DNA of 45,074 nucleotides from Isosphaeraceae bacterium (GTDB taxonomy: Bacteria; Planctomycetota; Planctomycetia; Isosphaerales; Isosphaeraceae): assembly GCA_021324445.1 (NCBI GenBank), contig JAJPJC010000138.1:1-45074 (forward strand), given 5' to 3'. Every line of letters begins with the position of its first letter. Positions within the stretch are counted from its first letter, which is position 1. Below are positions 27,545-36,016 of this stretch, in pieces. Under the pieces are notes generated by a model. It did no database searches and had not been told where the DNA came from. It worked only from the letters and a program-made list of their open reading frames with translations. Both the position numbers and the translations under genes were made by a program.

Positions 27545-27967
27545 ATGTCCACGAGAATTGGGTGGATCCTGGACGTGCTTCCGACGACCGCCGGTCAACC
27601 CTACTCGATCCTGATCACCGACGACGATCCGGTCGCCCGCGAGACCCTGCGCGAGATCGTCGCACCCGAGGGTTACCGCACCCTGATGGCCGAGAGCGGC
27701 GAGGAGGCCCTGGAGCTGGTCCGGGACCATGAGGTCCACCTGGCCTTGATGGACATGCACCTCCCGCGGCTCTCGGGCCTGGAGACCCTGGCGCTGGTCC
27801 GTCAAATGAAGGGCGGGATTCCCGCCATCCTGATCACGGCCGACCAGGACGAGGACCTGATGCGGCGGGCCCTTTCCGAGCGGGCGTTCTGCGTGCTGGC
27901 CAAACCGGTCAGCAAGCATGTGGTGATCTACGTCGTGCACAAGGCACTGGAAAAATACTACAACTGA
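27545..27967 (+). CDS. Stand-alone response regulator receiver protein
   Basis: 140 aa from ATG 27545; a GTG at ~27575 would give a start closer to the domain. CheY-like receiver: acidic pocket ITDDDP, phospho-acceptor D70 in ALMDMHLPRLSG, T/S switch in ILITAD, Lys in VLAKPVSKH. There is no output domain. Planctomycetes encode many single-domain receivers; the partner kinase is not in the window. The next gene (metal exporter) starts 14 bp later and may share its transcript. Confidence 0.9.
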   Translation: MSTRIGWILDVLPTTAGQPYSILITDDDPVARETLREIVAPEGYRTLMAESGEEALELVRDHEVHLALMDMHLPRLSGLETLALVRQMKGGIPAILITADQDEDLMRRALSERAFCVLAKPVSKHVVIYVVHKALEKYYN

Positions 27968-27981
27968 TCGGAATCCCCCGA

Positions 27982-29376
27982 GTGGGGTCTCGCCCTTTCA
28001 GTGTCGTGTCGAGCCTGGCCCTGGGTCTGGCGATCGGGGTCGCCTTCGGTTCGTCGTTGCGCGCCCACGACATCCCCAATCAGCGGGTCGATCGATCGAT
28101 CCAGGTCACGGTCAAGGCCGGCCGGCTGGCGATCGATTACGAAGTGAGCTTGACCGAGCTGACCTTGACCCAGGACCTCCGCTCGCTGGTCGGTCCGCGC
28201 CCCGGGGCCGAACGAGCGGAATGGCTGGCGCTCTACGGCGAGGTCGCCGGACCACTGAATGCGAAGGGATTCCTGGTCACCGTCGACGGTGTTCCGACCG
28301 TACTCTCCACCCGGGGTTATGACCTCGCGATCGAGGAGCACCCGCGCTACACGTTCCACTTCGAGGCCGGGATTCCGAACCAGGGGCGGCTCTCGATCCG
28401 CGACACCAACTACGTCTCCAGCGAGGGGACCAGCCGGCTGGGCGTGCGCAGCGCGGAGGGAGTCGCCCTCGCCGGGTACGACGGGCCGGCGGACGTGCAG
28501 CAGGTGCCGATCCGTCCCGTCTGGGAGTTGAGTGACGCCGAGGAGCGCCGCACCAAGCAGGTCGAGCTGCGCTTCGGCACCACGACGGCGGCGCCGGCGC
28601 GCCCGGCGGGAGGGAACGCGAGTGGGGAACGACCGGCTGGGCCTCGATCGCCCGACGGCCCGGAGCCGGCGGTCCCGGCGACCTGGAAGGCGAGCCGGCC
28701 GGGGTCGAGCCTTTCCCGCTTGCTGGACTCGAGCACACCTCTCTCGAAGGCGCTGCTGGTGGTCCTCGCTCTGGGCCTGGGCGCCGCGCATGCGATTCAG
28801 CCCGGCCACGGCAAGACGCTGGTCACGGCCGTGGCGCTGGGACCGGCGGCGCGACTCTACCAGCCCATGCTCCTGGGCCTGGCCACGACCCTGGCCCACA
28901 TGGGGAGCGTGCTGGTGATCGCCGCCGTGCTGTGGTCCACCGGCAGCCGCCGCGTGGGGACGATCCACCAAGGGCTGGCGCAGGTTGCGGGCTTCGCCAT
29001 CGCGGCGGCCGGCTGCTGGCGGCTGGGCCGTCATCTCGGCGGCCATCGTGAGCACGAGCTCGAGTCACTGGGCGCAGTCGAGCGGGACAACCTGGGTCTC
29101 CTGGGGCTGGGGCTGGCCGGGGGTCTGGTCCCGTGCTGGGACGCGGTGGGCCTGCTGGTGCTGGCTGCGGCCCTGGGCCGCCTGGCCGCCGGGGTGGGCC
29201 TGGTGTTCGCCTTCAGCGCCGGCATGGGGATCGTGCTGGTCGTCGTGGGCGGCCTCGCCTGGAAGCTGAAATCCGCGATGATCGGGATCGATCGGGCGCC
29301 GATCTGGGAGCGGCGGCTCGGGGTCCTCTGCGGCCTGATCCTCACCACGATCGGGCTCGGGCTGTTCCTCCAGTAG
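27982..29376 (+). CDS. NicO/RcnA-family nickel/cobalt exporter with N-terminal periplasmic domain
   Basis: 464 aa from GTG 27982. Residues 1-28 are a signal sequence. Residues ~30-200 form an exported beta-rich domain (SIQVTVKAGRLAIDYEVSLTEL) common in longer NicO proteins. After a disordered linker (~200-255) come about six membrane helices. The family signature AAHAIQPGHGKTLV is present, with a second half GLAGGLVPCWDAVGLLVLAAA resembling the paired NicO repeat. These proteins move Ni2+ or Co2+ out of the cytosol. The metal cannot be decided from sequence. Confidence 0.85.
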   Translation: MGSRPFSVVSSLALGLAIGVAFGSSLRAHDIPNQRVDRSIQVTVKAGRLAIDYEVSLTELTLTQDLRSLVGPRPGAERAEWLALYGEVAGPLNAKGFLVTVDGVPTVLSTRGYDLAIEEHPRYTFHFEAGIPNQGRLSIRDTNYVSSEGTSRLGVRSAEGVALAGYDGPADVQQVPIRPVWELSDAEERRTKQVELRFGTTTAAPARPAGGNASGERPAGPRSPDGPEPAVPATWKASRPGSSLSRLLDSSTPLSKALLVVLALGLGAAHAIQPGHGKTLVTAVALGPAARLYQPMLLGLATTLAHMGSVLVIAAVLWSTGSRRVGTIHQGLAQVAGFAIAAAGCWRLGRHLGGHREHELESLGAVERDNLGLLGLGLAGGLVPCWDAVGLLVLAAALGRLAAGVGLVFAFSAGMGIVLVVVGGLAWKLKSAMIGIDRAPIWERRLGVLCGLILTTIGLGLFLQ

Positions 29377-29496
29377 CCGACTGAGGATTCGCCGGGCACT
29401 TGCTCGGCCGGGCGTGGCGCTTAAGATGGATGGATAAGGCCGGCGGCCGGCAAGAATCCCTCCTCCCCGATCATTCCCCACATGAGGACTCTCGTC

Positions 29497-30211
29497 ATGA
29501 TGCGTCATCGGCTCCTTCACTGGGCGTGGGCATCTTCGGCGACGTTCGTGGTCCTGGCGGTTACGCTGACGATGGCCGGCTCAGGATCCCTTCCAGGTTG
29601 CGGAAAAGGCCGGGGCGCAGTCCTCGACCAGGAGTGATGGCCCGACCGCTTCGAAGAAGGGCGAGCCGGAATTCGTCCGCAAGACCGAGGAGGAGTGGCA
29701 GCGAGTCCTGAGCCAGGCGGAATACATGGTCACGCGCTTGAAGGCGACGGAGCCGGCCTTCACGGGCAAATATGCCACCGGCCATTACCGGGGGATCTTC
29801 ACCTGCGTCTGCTGTGGTGCCCCGCTCTTCGACGCGCGGACCAAGTTCGAGTCGGGGACGGGCTGGCCCAGCTTCTACCAGCCGGTCAATCGGCGGGCGA
29901 TCGCGACGGCCTGGGACACCAGCGAGGCCGAGCCGCGCGTGGAAGTGATGTGCCGGCGCTGTGGCGCCCACCTCGGGCACGTCTTCGAGGACGGACCCCC
30001 TCCGACCGGCTTGCGCTATTGCATCAATTCGGTGGCGCTGCGGCTGAAGCAGCCGGGGGATGACGGCTCGGCCGCGATCCAGGCCGTGGTCGGCGGCCTC
30101 TATGCCGCGGCCGTCCGCATCCAGGCGCGAACGCCGACCAGCCGGGCGGCGCGCACGCCGGCGGCCGTCCGCCGGCGGACCGATCGCGGCCGGCAGAAAG
30201 GCCAGCCATGA
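29497..30211 (+). CDS. msrB: Peptide-methionine (R)-S-oxide reductase MsrB, lipoprotein form with frameshift near the N-terminus
   Basis: The catalytic part (from 29726, in frame upstream to ~29608) has two zinc CxxC pairs (CVCCGAPLF, CRRCGAHLGH) and the catalytic Cys in GLRYCINS. ATG 29497 with RBS GAGG 9 nt upstream gives MMRHRLLHWAWASS, a hydrophobic core and an LPGC lipobox, but in another frame. Removing one A from the A4 run at 29604-29607 joins them as GCGKAGAQSS, restoring KTEEEWQRVLSQAEY before the core. It reduces Met-R-sulfoxide, here probably on the outer face of a membrane. The last ~50 residues (after LKQPGDDG) are an Arg-rich tail unlike MsrB and may be read-through into the neighbouring defence locus. 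The stop overlaps the next ATG (ATGA). Confidence 0.85.
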
Positions 30212-32037
30212 CCATGACCAGCGGCGGCGACTGGCTGGTGTTGCACGAGCTGCTGGAGCGGGGCGATCCCGAGTTCGTCGACCGGCTGCGGAACATCGCC
30301 GACGCCGACGCGCTGGGCGCCTTCGCCGAACGATGGTATGTCAACCCGTCCCCGAACGCGCGCCGGCTCCTGTTGGCGTATCTGGAGCGGCCGCTCAACG
30401 CCTATCGTCATGAGGCACTGGTCAAGCGGCTCTTCAAGCGGGCCGAGGCCGCGGGCGATGACGCGGTCATGGCCCGGTTCCTCGTCGCCTTCGACCGCTC
30501 GATCCGGCGGGTCCTGCGCGCGAGGCGCCGCGGGACACGCGAGTCGGGCGCTTGGCCCGAGCACTACCTCACCCCACCCGGGGGCACGACCATGCCCCGG
30601 GGCAAGCTGGTCACGTATCAGCTCTGGGTCGGTACCATTCAGGCGCCCGACTGGATCGGCAAGCTCGAGCTCAACCCGAGGCAGTATGGCAACGCGGCTG
30701 AGCCGCCCGAGCCGGCCCGGACGAAACTCGAAGGGTTCCGCCTCTTCTCCGTCAACACCCGGCATTACTTGCGGCGCCGTGCCTGGCGCTATTTCCGGCG
30801 GCTGGGCAAGGATCATCCCGAGCGGTACGTTGCCGCGATTTCCGAGGCCCTGGTGCTCTACGAGGACGCCGACGTCGCCACCGGACTGGCGTTGATCGAT
30901 AACTGGGGCCTGGTGCACGCCCTGTTCCATCACAGCCCGGTGCTGGAGTCGCGGCCGCGCGGCTGGATTCCGGCGGCGGGCCGCTCGCTCGCCGAGCTGG
31001 AGCCGGCGCCGATCTACGACGAACTCTGGCGGTCTGCCCCGCGGGCACTCTTCGACCTGCTGGCCCGCGCCGGTTGTCGTCCGGTGCGGCAGTGGGCCGC
31101 GCGGATGTTAAGGCGCGACCTGGCCGCTGTCCGTACGGCAATTGGCGTGGAGGACGTCCTCAGTCTGCTGGCACGGGATGATCCCGAGGTAGTCGAGTTC
31201 GCGGTGGAATGGCTCCGGGACAGCGAGGGGCTGGCGATGGTCGGCGCCGAGCGCTGGCTGGCGGTGGCCGAGACCGCGAGCCCCGCCGCCATGGAAGTCC
31301 TGGCCGAGATCATGGCCCGGCAGATTGCATCGGAGCGGATCGCACTCGGCGACGCCGCGCGGCTGGCCGCCGGCCGTCCCCTGCCGCTGGCCCGGCTCGG
31401 CCTGGGCTGGCTGAAAGCGAAGTCGCCGAACACCGACGAGGAGCGCCAGAGCCTCCTGGCCTTGCTCGAAGCCGAGGCCGAGCCGCTCCGGCCGGAGATC
31501 CTGGCCTGGCTCCGCGCGGTCCTGGCCGCGGCGCCCGAGTCTCATGCGGGATGGGTGCTGGAGTTCCTCGACAGCCGGCACGAGGACGCCCGCGCCGAGG
31601 GAATGAGCTGGTTCCGCGCCGATCCGCGCGCGCACGACGACGTCACCCTCTGGCAGCGGTTGCTGGAATCGCCTCACGACGATGTGCGGCTGGGCCTGGC
31701 GCGCGATCTCGAAGCACGGCTGGCGCAAGCCAACGGCGTGCCCGATCTCTCCCTGGCCTTGGACCCCGACCGGCTGCGCCTGCTCTGGGCCTCGGTCTTG
31801 TTGAACGTGCGGCGCGGCAGCCGGGTCAAGCCGCGCGTGGTCGAGCAAGTCGCGCGTCGTCTGGCACTGCGGCCCGAGGAGGCCGAGCTGTTGTTGCCGC
31901 TCCTGCGAGTTGCCCTGCGCTCGCTCCGCGGCCCGGAGCGGAACGCCGCCCTGGCCGCCGTGGTGCGGCTGGTCGCGACTCGCCCGGAATCCGCACCGCT
32001 GGTTGCGAAGGCGCTTCCCGAGTTGCAATGGGCCTGA
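30208..32037 (+). CDS. HEAT/ARM-repeat protein of a type XIII-like retron
   Basis: 609 aa, nearly all helical. Short degenerate helix pairs of the ARM/HEAT kind fill residues ~250-600 (VRQWAARMLRRDLAAVRTAI, DPEVVEFAVEWLRDS, DDVRLGLARDLEARLAQ). The N-terminal ~240 residues are more compact, with Trp/Tyr-rich patches (YLRRRAWRYFRRLGKDHPERY). No enzymatic motif is seen. It precedes a wH-SWIM protein and a retron-type RT on the same strand, the trio I recall for type XIII retrons (ARM + WHSWIM + RT). Likely a scaffold or effector partner. AAAGG precedes ATG 30208, which overlaps the MsrB stop. Confidence 0.8.
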   Translation: MTMTSGGDWLVLHELLERGDPEFVDRLRNIADADALGAFAERWYVNPSPNARRLLLAYLERPLNAYRHEALVKRLFKRAEAAGDDAVMARFLVAFDRSIRRVLRARRRGTRESGAWPEHYLTPPGGTTMPRGKLVTYQLWVGTIQAPDWIGKLELNPRQYGNAAEPPEPARTKLEGFRLFSVNTRHYLRRRAWRYFRRLGKDHPERYVAAISEALVLYEDADVATGLALIDNWGLVHALFHHSPVLESRPRGWIPAAGRSLAELEPAPIYDELWRSAPRALFDLLARAGCRPVRQWAARMLRRDLAAVRTAIGVEDVLSLLARDDPEVVEFAVEWLRDSEGLAMVGAERWLAVAETASPAAMEVLAEIMARQIASERIALGDAARLAAGRPLPLARLGLGWLKAKSPNTDEERQSLLALLEAEAEPLRPEILAWLRAVLAAAPESHAGWVLEFLDSRHEDARAEGMSWFRADPRAHDDVTLWQRLLESPHDDVRLGLARDLEARLAQANGVPDLSLALDPDRLRLLWASVLLNVRRGSRVKPRVVEQVARRLALRPEEAELLLPLLRVALRSLRGPERNAALAAVVRLVATRPESAPLVAKALPELQWA

Positions 32038-32045
32038 GCCTGTGC

Positions 32046-32346
32046 GATCATGGTCGAGCTTCCGAATCCGATCCGATCCGGAGGGCGGTCGGGCCGTGTC
32101 CCGAGACCATCACGCTGCGGCGCTCCGCCGCGGCCGGACTTGACCCGGAGACTGCTTCCCCAAGGCCGTTGTTCTGTTCGGCCCCACAACACACTCTGCG
32201 GCTGAGCTGAATCAACGAGGTTCCCGACGCAGAGTGTGTCGTGGGGCCTCGGTGAACGACCTTGGTCGACGCCTCGAAGTCGAGCGCGGCCCGTCCGCCC
32301 CCCGGATCGGTGCGAGTCGATTTCCGGATGCTGGCGGACCACGATC
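32046..32346 (+). ncRNA. Predicted retron msr-msd RNA
   Basis: It fills the 332-bp gap between the ARM stop and the wH-SWIM start. Ends: 32046-32055 (GATCATGGTC) pairs with 32337-32346 (GACCACGATC) at 9 of 10 positions, with further partial pairing of 32057-32069 to 32319-32335; these are the candidate a1/a2. Msr-like short hairpins: 32087-32108 and a perfect GCGGCG-CTC-CGCCGC at 32117-32131. Msd-like long stem: 32180-32200 pairs with 32228-32248 (20 of 21 bp) around a 27-nt loop, extended after an internal loop by 32160-32170 with 32255-32265 (10 of 11). The branch G cannot be fixed. Exact boundaries are a prediction. Confidence 0.65.
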
Positions 32347-32369
32347 ATCCCGCCTGGCGAGGCAACTTC

Positions 32370-34067
32370 ATGCAACTAAACCTGGCCTATCGCGGGCGCA
32401 GCGCGGTGACCTGGAGCCCGGCCGGACTGGCCGTCGCGCTGGCGCCGAACCTGCGGCGCGACCGCGTCAGCTTCGAGGGGGTGCTCCGCGACCCGCTGCA
32501 CTTTCGCGAGGCGGTCGGCGCCCTGCACGACGTCGTGGTCAGCGACCTCCGCTACAAGCCGCGCGACCACTCAGCTTATGAAGCCTACAAGGCCCAGGAG
32601 CAAAGGCGCGAGGCCGAGCTGCGCAAGACTCTCACCCAGCAAGCCCGTGCGGCCATCCACGAGTCCCTGCCCGAGCTGCCCGAGCCCTACACCGCCGAGC
32701 TGGAGAAGCGCTACCGCCGGCTCTGCTCCACCTACTGGAAGAAACGGCTCGAGTATTCCAATTTCTTGATGAAACATGACCCCGAGCTGTGGCGGCTGCT
32801 CGTCCCCTGCGACCCGGTGATCACCATCGCGCCCGACTGCCTCTTCTTCGAGTGCTTCTCGGCCGATGAGAGCAGCTACGGCTGCCTGACCGTCGAGCGG
32901 TCCGCCTTCGATCGCGAGCAGGACGTCGCCCTGGGGACGACCAACGTCGACTACTCGTGGACGCTCTACGAGCATTTTCAGCGGATGCGCAGCTACCGAG
33001 AGACGCGGTTCCTCGTCGACCCGGCCGGCTTCGAGGTCCAGGCTGGAACAGGCGACGGTTATCGCGAGGAGAAGATCGAGCTGCCGCCGAGCTGGCTGCG
33101 CGGGTTCCTACAGCTCCAGGCCGCGATGAGCCTGCCCATGCGCCGGGTGCCCGTCGGCCGCGAAGGGCTGTACAACATCCTGGCCTATCTCAAGCGGCAC
33201 CGGGCGGCCCGGAGTCCGCGCGCCGTCCGCTTCGAGCTGGAACCGGCCCGGCCGACCTGGGCGGTACTCGAGCCCTGGGGGCAGCGCGTCCGGCTGGGTG
33301 ATGCGCCCTATGACGGACCACGATCCGAGATCATCCGGACCTGGGGCCGCGACCGGCTCCAGCTCCTCGCCCGGCTGCTGCCGTTGCTGGAATCGGCCGA
33401 GGTCTACCTGCTGGGCACCGGCCTGCCGAGCTTCTGGTCGATCAGGATGGGGCCGCTCCGGTTGATCCTGGGCCTCTCGGGCTGGACGGCCAACGACTGG
33501 ACGCGGGCTTCGGCTCTCGATCAGCTCGCGCCCCCGGCCGAGCCCGACCCGGCGACCATGACCGCGATCGCCCACGCCTTCCACACCGATCCGGCGCTTT
33601 CGTTCGACCGGCTTCGGACCTTGACGGGTGCCCAGCCGCCGGCGCTGGCCGTCGGGCTCAATCGCCTGGCGCTGCTGGGCCAGGTGATCCACGACCTGCC
33701 CGCGGGCCTGTATCGATGGCGGCAGATCATGCCGGTGACCCTCTCGGCGGAGGTGATCGGTCCCGAGCATCCTGAGACGGCGGCCGCGCGCCAACTGGTC
33801 GCCGGAGGAACGGTGAAAGTCAGCCGGGACGAGACCCGGCCCGACGGCCTGCGCGTCCTCGAAGGCCGCGTGATGACGACCGAGGCCTCGCTGCTGCTCG
33901 ACGGCGATGGCCGCATGCTCCGTGGTCGCTGCTCCTGCTCGTACCACTTCACCGGCGGCCTGAGGCGCGGTCCCTGCCGGCACCTGCAAGCCCTGCGCGA
34001 CGCGGCCAACGCCGCGACCGCGGCTCGCCCGACTGCGAGTGCCTGGTACGCGGCACTCTGGAATTGA
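32370..34067 (+). CDS. Winged-helix + SWIM zinc-finger protein of a type XIII-like retron
   Basis: 565 aa from ATG 32370, chosen for its perfect GAGG 7 nt upstream; earlier in-frame starts (32262, 32310, 32328) lack an RBS and would lie in the predicted ncRNA. Residues ~1-390 are a large unassigned region beginning QLNLAYRGRSAVTWSP. Residues ~397-452 look like a winged helix (SFDRLRTLTG, AVGLNRLALLGQVIHD, GLYRWRQI). The SWIM finger is C521-x-C523-x12-C536-x-H538 (CSCSYHF, PCRHLQ). SWIM fingers bind nucleic acid or proteins. Between ARM and RT genes, this is the WHSWIM component. The stop is 8 bp before the RT start. Confidence 0.85.
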   Translation: MQLNLAYRGRSAVTWSPAGLAVALAPNLRRDRVSFEGVLRDPLHFREAVGALHDVVVSDLRYKPRDHSAYEAYKAQEQRREAELRKTLTQQARAAIHESLPELPEPYTAELEKRYRRLCSTYWKKRLEYSNFLMKHDPELWRLLVPCDPVITIAPDCLFFECFSADESSYGCLTVERSAFDREQDVALGTTNVDYSWTLYEHFQRMRSYRETRFLVDPAGFEVQAGTGDGYREEKIELPPSWLRGFLQLQAAMSLPMRRVPVGREGLYNILAYLKRHRAARSPRAVRFELEPARPTWAVLEPWGQRVRLGDAPYDGPRSEIIRTWGRDRLQLLARLLPLLESAEVYLLGTGLPSFWSIRMGPLRLILGLSGWTANDWTRASALDQLAPPAEPDPATMTAIAHAFHTDPALSFDRLRTLTGAQPPALAVGLNRLALLGQVIHDLPAGLYRWRQIMPVTLSAEVIGPEHPETAAARQLVAGGTVKVSRDETRPDGLRVLEGRVMTTEASLLLDGDGRMLRGRCSCSYHFTGGLRRGPCRHLQALRDAANAATAARPTASAWYAALWN

Positions 34068-34075
34068 GAGGCGCG

Positions 34076-35737
34076 ATGAACCTGTTTCAACGGCTGTTGG
34101 CGTGGCTCTTCGGGACTTCCGCCCCAAGTGCGCCTCGGGATCAACCGTCGGCGCCTCCCGCATCCGTTCCACCGCCGCCGATGGAGGCGACACCCCCAAC
34201 GACCACGGCATGGCCGGAGTTCCAGCCGGAACCGCCGCCGGTGACGAAGAAAGCCGGGCGATCGTTCGGCCTCGATGCGGGCGACTACCTGCCGATCACC
34301 CGCGCGGAGATCAAACAGGCCGCCAAGGGCCGGAACCTGTTCGCCAACCTCTGGTTTGGCCGGCGCGACCTGATCCCGCCGGCCGACGACCCGCGGACTC
34401 AGCTCATCGACCGGGCGATGGTCACCCAGGGGCTGATTACCCCCGAGCAACTGGCCGAGATTCACTCCGTCGGCGCGGAGATGGATCGGGTCCGGCCGAC
34501 GCTGGCCTCGATCCAGCATCAGGCCGCGATGACCGGCGAGGCGGCCGTGCAGGCTGATCGCGCGGCCCGCGCTCAGCTCAAGGACCGAAAGAAGGCCGAG
34601 GCCGCCCAGCGCAAGCAGGAGCGGGCCGAGGCGATCGCCTGGCGCAAGGCCAACGACATCGTTTTCCTCGGCCGCGGCGTCTCGGGCCGGCTGGGCGAGC
34701 GTACCAGCCGCGCCGAGGACCTGAAGCGCGCGGGGCTGCCCGTCCTGAGCACGCCGACCGAACTGGCGCGGGCCCTCGATCTGCCCATTCCACGCCTGCG
34801 ATGGCTGGCCTTCCACGCCGAGGTTGTCACGCGGACCCATTACGTCAATTTCACCGTCCCGAAGAAGAGCGGCGGCCAACGCGTGCTCAGCGCGCCGCAT
34901 CGCACGATGGCCCGAGCCCAGCGCTGGATCTTCGAGCAGATCCTGGCCAAGCTGCCGGCCGAGCCGACTGCCCACGGCTTCCTCGTGGGTCGCAGCATCC
35001 TGACCAACGCCCAGCCCCACGCCGGTCGCGCTGTTGTCGTGAACCTGGACCTCGAAGGGTTCTTCCCCGGCATCGGTTTCCCCCGGGTGCGCAAGGTGTT
35101 CGAGCGGGTGGGCTACTCACCCGCCGTGGCCACCATCCTGGCCCTGCTGTGCACGGAGTCTCCCCGCAAGACCGTGATCTTCGAGGGCACGACCTACCAT
35201 GTCGCGACTGGTCCCCGCGGCCTGCCCCAGGGGGCCTGCACCAGCCCCGCACTGTCGAACCAGGTCGCGCGCCGGCTCGACCGGCGGCTGGCTGGCCTCG
35301 CCGCCAAGCTCGGCCTGACCTACACGCGATACGCCGACGACCTGACGTTCTCCGGCGATGAGGGCCTGGAGGGTCGCACCGGCTACCTGATGGCGCGGGT
35401 CCGCCACATCGCTCGGGACGAGGGTTTCACGGTCAACGAATCCAAGACGCGGGTCTTGCGGCGGAGCACGGCGCAGATGGTGACCGGCCTGGTGGTCAAC
35501 GACCGCCCCGGCGTCCGCCGGTCCGAGGTCCGCCGCCTCCGCGCGATCCTCCACCGCGCCCGGACCGAGGGACTCGAGCGCCAGAATCGAGCGAACCGCC
35601 CCGACTTCGCCGCCTGGCTCCGCGGTAAGATCGCCTTCGTCCGCATGGCACGCCCCGAGCTCGGCGACCGCCTGCTGGCCGAGCTGGATGAACTCGAGGG
35701 ACGTACTCGTAACCAAACGCAAAACGGAAATGGATGA
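34076..35737 (+). CDS. Retron-type reverse transcriptase
   Basis: 553 aa from ATG 34076 (GAGAGG just upstream; the longer TTG start is unlikely). Residues ~15-65 are Pro-rich, ~120-185 an Ala/Lys/Glu coiled-coil-like stretch, and ~225-540 the RT. Motifs: PKKSGGQRVLSAPH, NAQPH (311-315; retron NAxxH), NLDLEGFFPGI with D325, GLPQGACTSPALSN, RYADDLTFSG with D421/D422, and MVTGLVVN (VTG 469-471; retron hallmark of the msr-binding region). Both hallmarks separate it from group II intron and DGR RTs. It should make msDNA from the RNA predicted at 32046-32346. The N-terminal extension is longer than in E. coli retron RTs (~320 aa). Confidence 0.93.
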   Translation: MNLFQRLLAWLFGTSAPSAPRDQPSAPPASVPPPPMEATPPTTTAWPEFQPEPPPVTKKAGRSFGLDAGDYLPITRAEIKQAAKGRNLFANLWFGRRDLIPPADDPRTQLIDRAMVTQGLITPEQLAEIHSVGAEMDRVRPTLASIQHQAAMTGEAAVQADRAARAQLKDRKKAEAAQRKQERAEAIAWRKANDIVFLGRGVSGRLGERTSRAEDLKRAGLPVLSTPTELARALDLPIPRLRWLAFHAEVVTRTHYVNFTVPKKSGGQRVLSAPHRTMARAQRWIFEQILAKLPAEPTAHGFLVGRSILTNAQPHAGRAVVVNLDLEGFFPGIGFPRVRKVFERVGYSPAVATILALLCTESPRKTVIFEGTTYHVATGPRGLPQGACTSPALSNQVARRLDRRLAGLAAKLGLTYTRYADDLTFSGDEGLEGRTGYLMARVRHIARDEGFTVNESKTRVLRRSTAQMVTGLVVNDRPGVRRSEVRRLRAILHRARTEGLERQNRANRPDFAAWLRGKIAFVRMARPELGDRLLAELDELEGRTRNQTQNGNG

Positions 35738-35785
35738 AGGAAGCCCGGCCTGTCGAGTCGCGATCGCGGCGGAGTGCGACCGCGG

Positions 35786-35983
35786 TCAGCCTCGCCGCCG
35801 CGTATTGTCGCGGTCCATGCCATTGAGCTCAGCCGTCGAGTAGCGGCCGAAGTCCTCCTCCGAGTAGGGCGCCTCCTCCGGGTTCTCGCGCAGGTCGCGC
35901 TTCCATTGCCGACGCCGCCGCTGGCTGCCGGCCCGCTTCAGCTCCCGCTTGGCCTGACGCAAATCACGCTTGGTGGGTTCCAT
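35786..35983 (-). CDS. Small conserved planctomycete protein (65 aa)
   Basis: Highly charged, Arg/Lys-rich in the first half (RDLRQAKRELKRAGSQRRRR), then a conserved-looking acidic/aromatic stretch (NPEEAPYSEEDFGRYSTAEL, followed by NGMDRD). GGGGAG lies upstream of ATG 35983. I recall near-identical small proteins in other planctomycetes, function unknown. It is convergent with the RT gene, 48 bp away, so it marks the edge of the retron locus. Confidence 0.75.
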   Translation of the reverse strand: MEPTKRDLRQAKRELKRAGSQRRRRQWKRDLRENPEEAPYSEEDFGRYSTAELNGMDRDNTRRRG

Positions 35984-36016
35984 GATGATCGACGCTCCCC
36001 GGATGCCGGCTCGCCT

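Noticed and set aside
32060..32080. CCGATCCGATCCG near the start of the retron gap as a further heptamer array
   Set aside because: The period is 6 and only two units are present, so it does not belong to the 7-bp family.
32180..32248. Reading the long hairpin as an insertion-sequence end or a terminator
   Set aside because: No transposase, no target duplication and no T-run; its place inside a retron operon with flanking complementary ends fits msd better.
34076..35737. RT as part of a group II intron or diversity-generating retroelement
   Set aside because: No maturase/endonuclease domain, no TR/VR repeats or accessory DGR gene nearby, and the RT has the retron NAxxH and VTG motifs.
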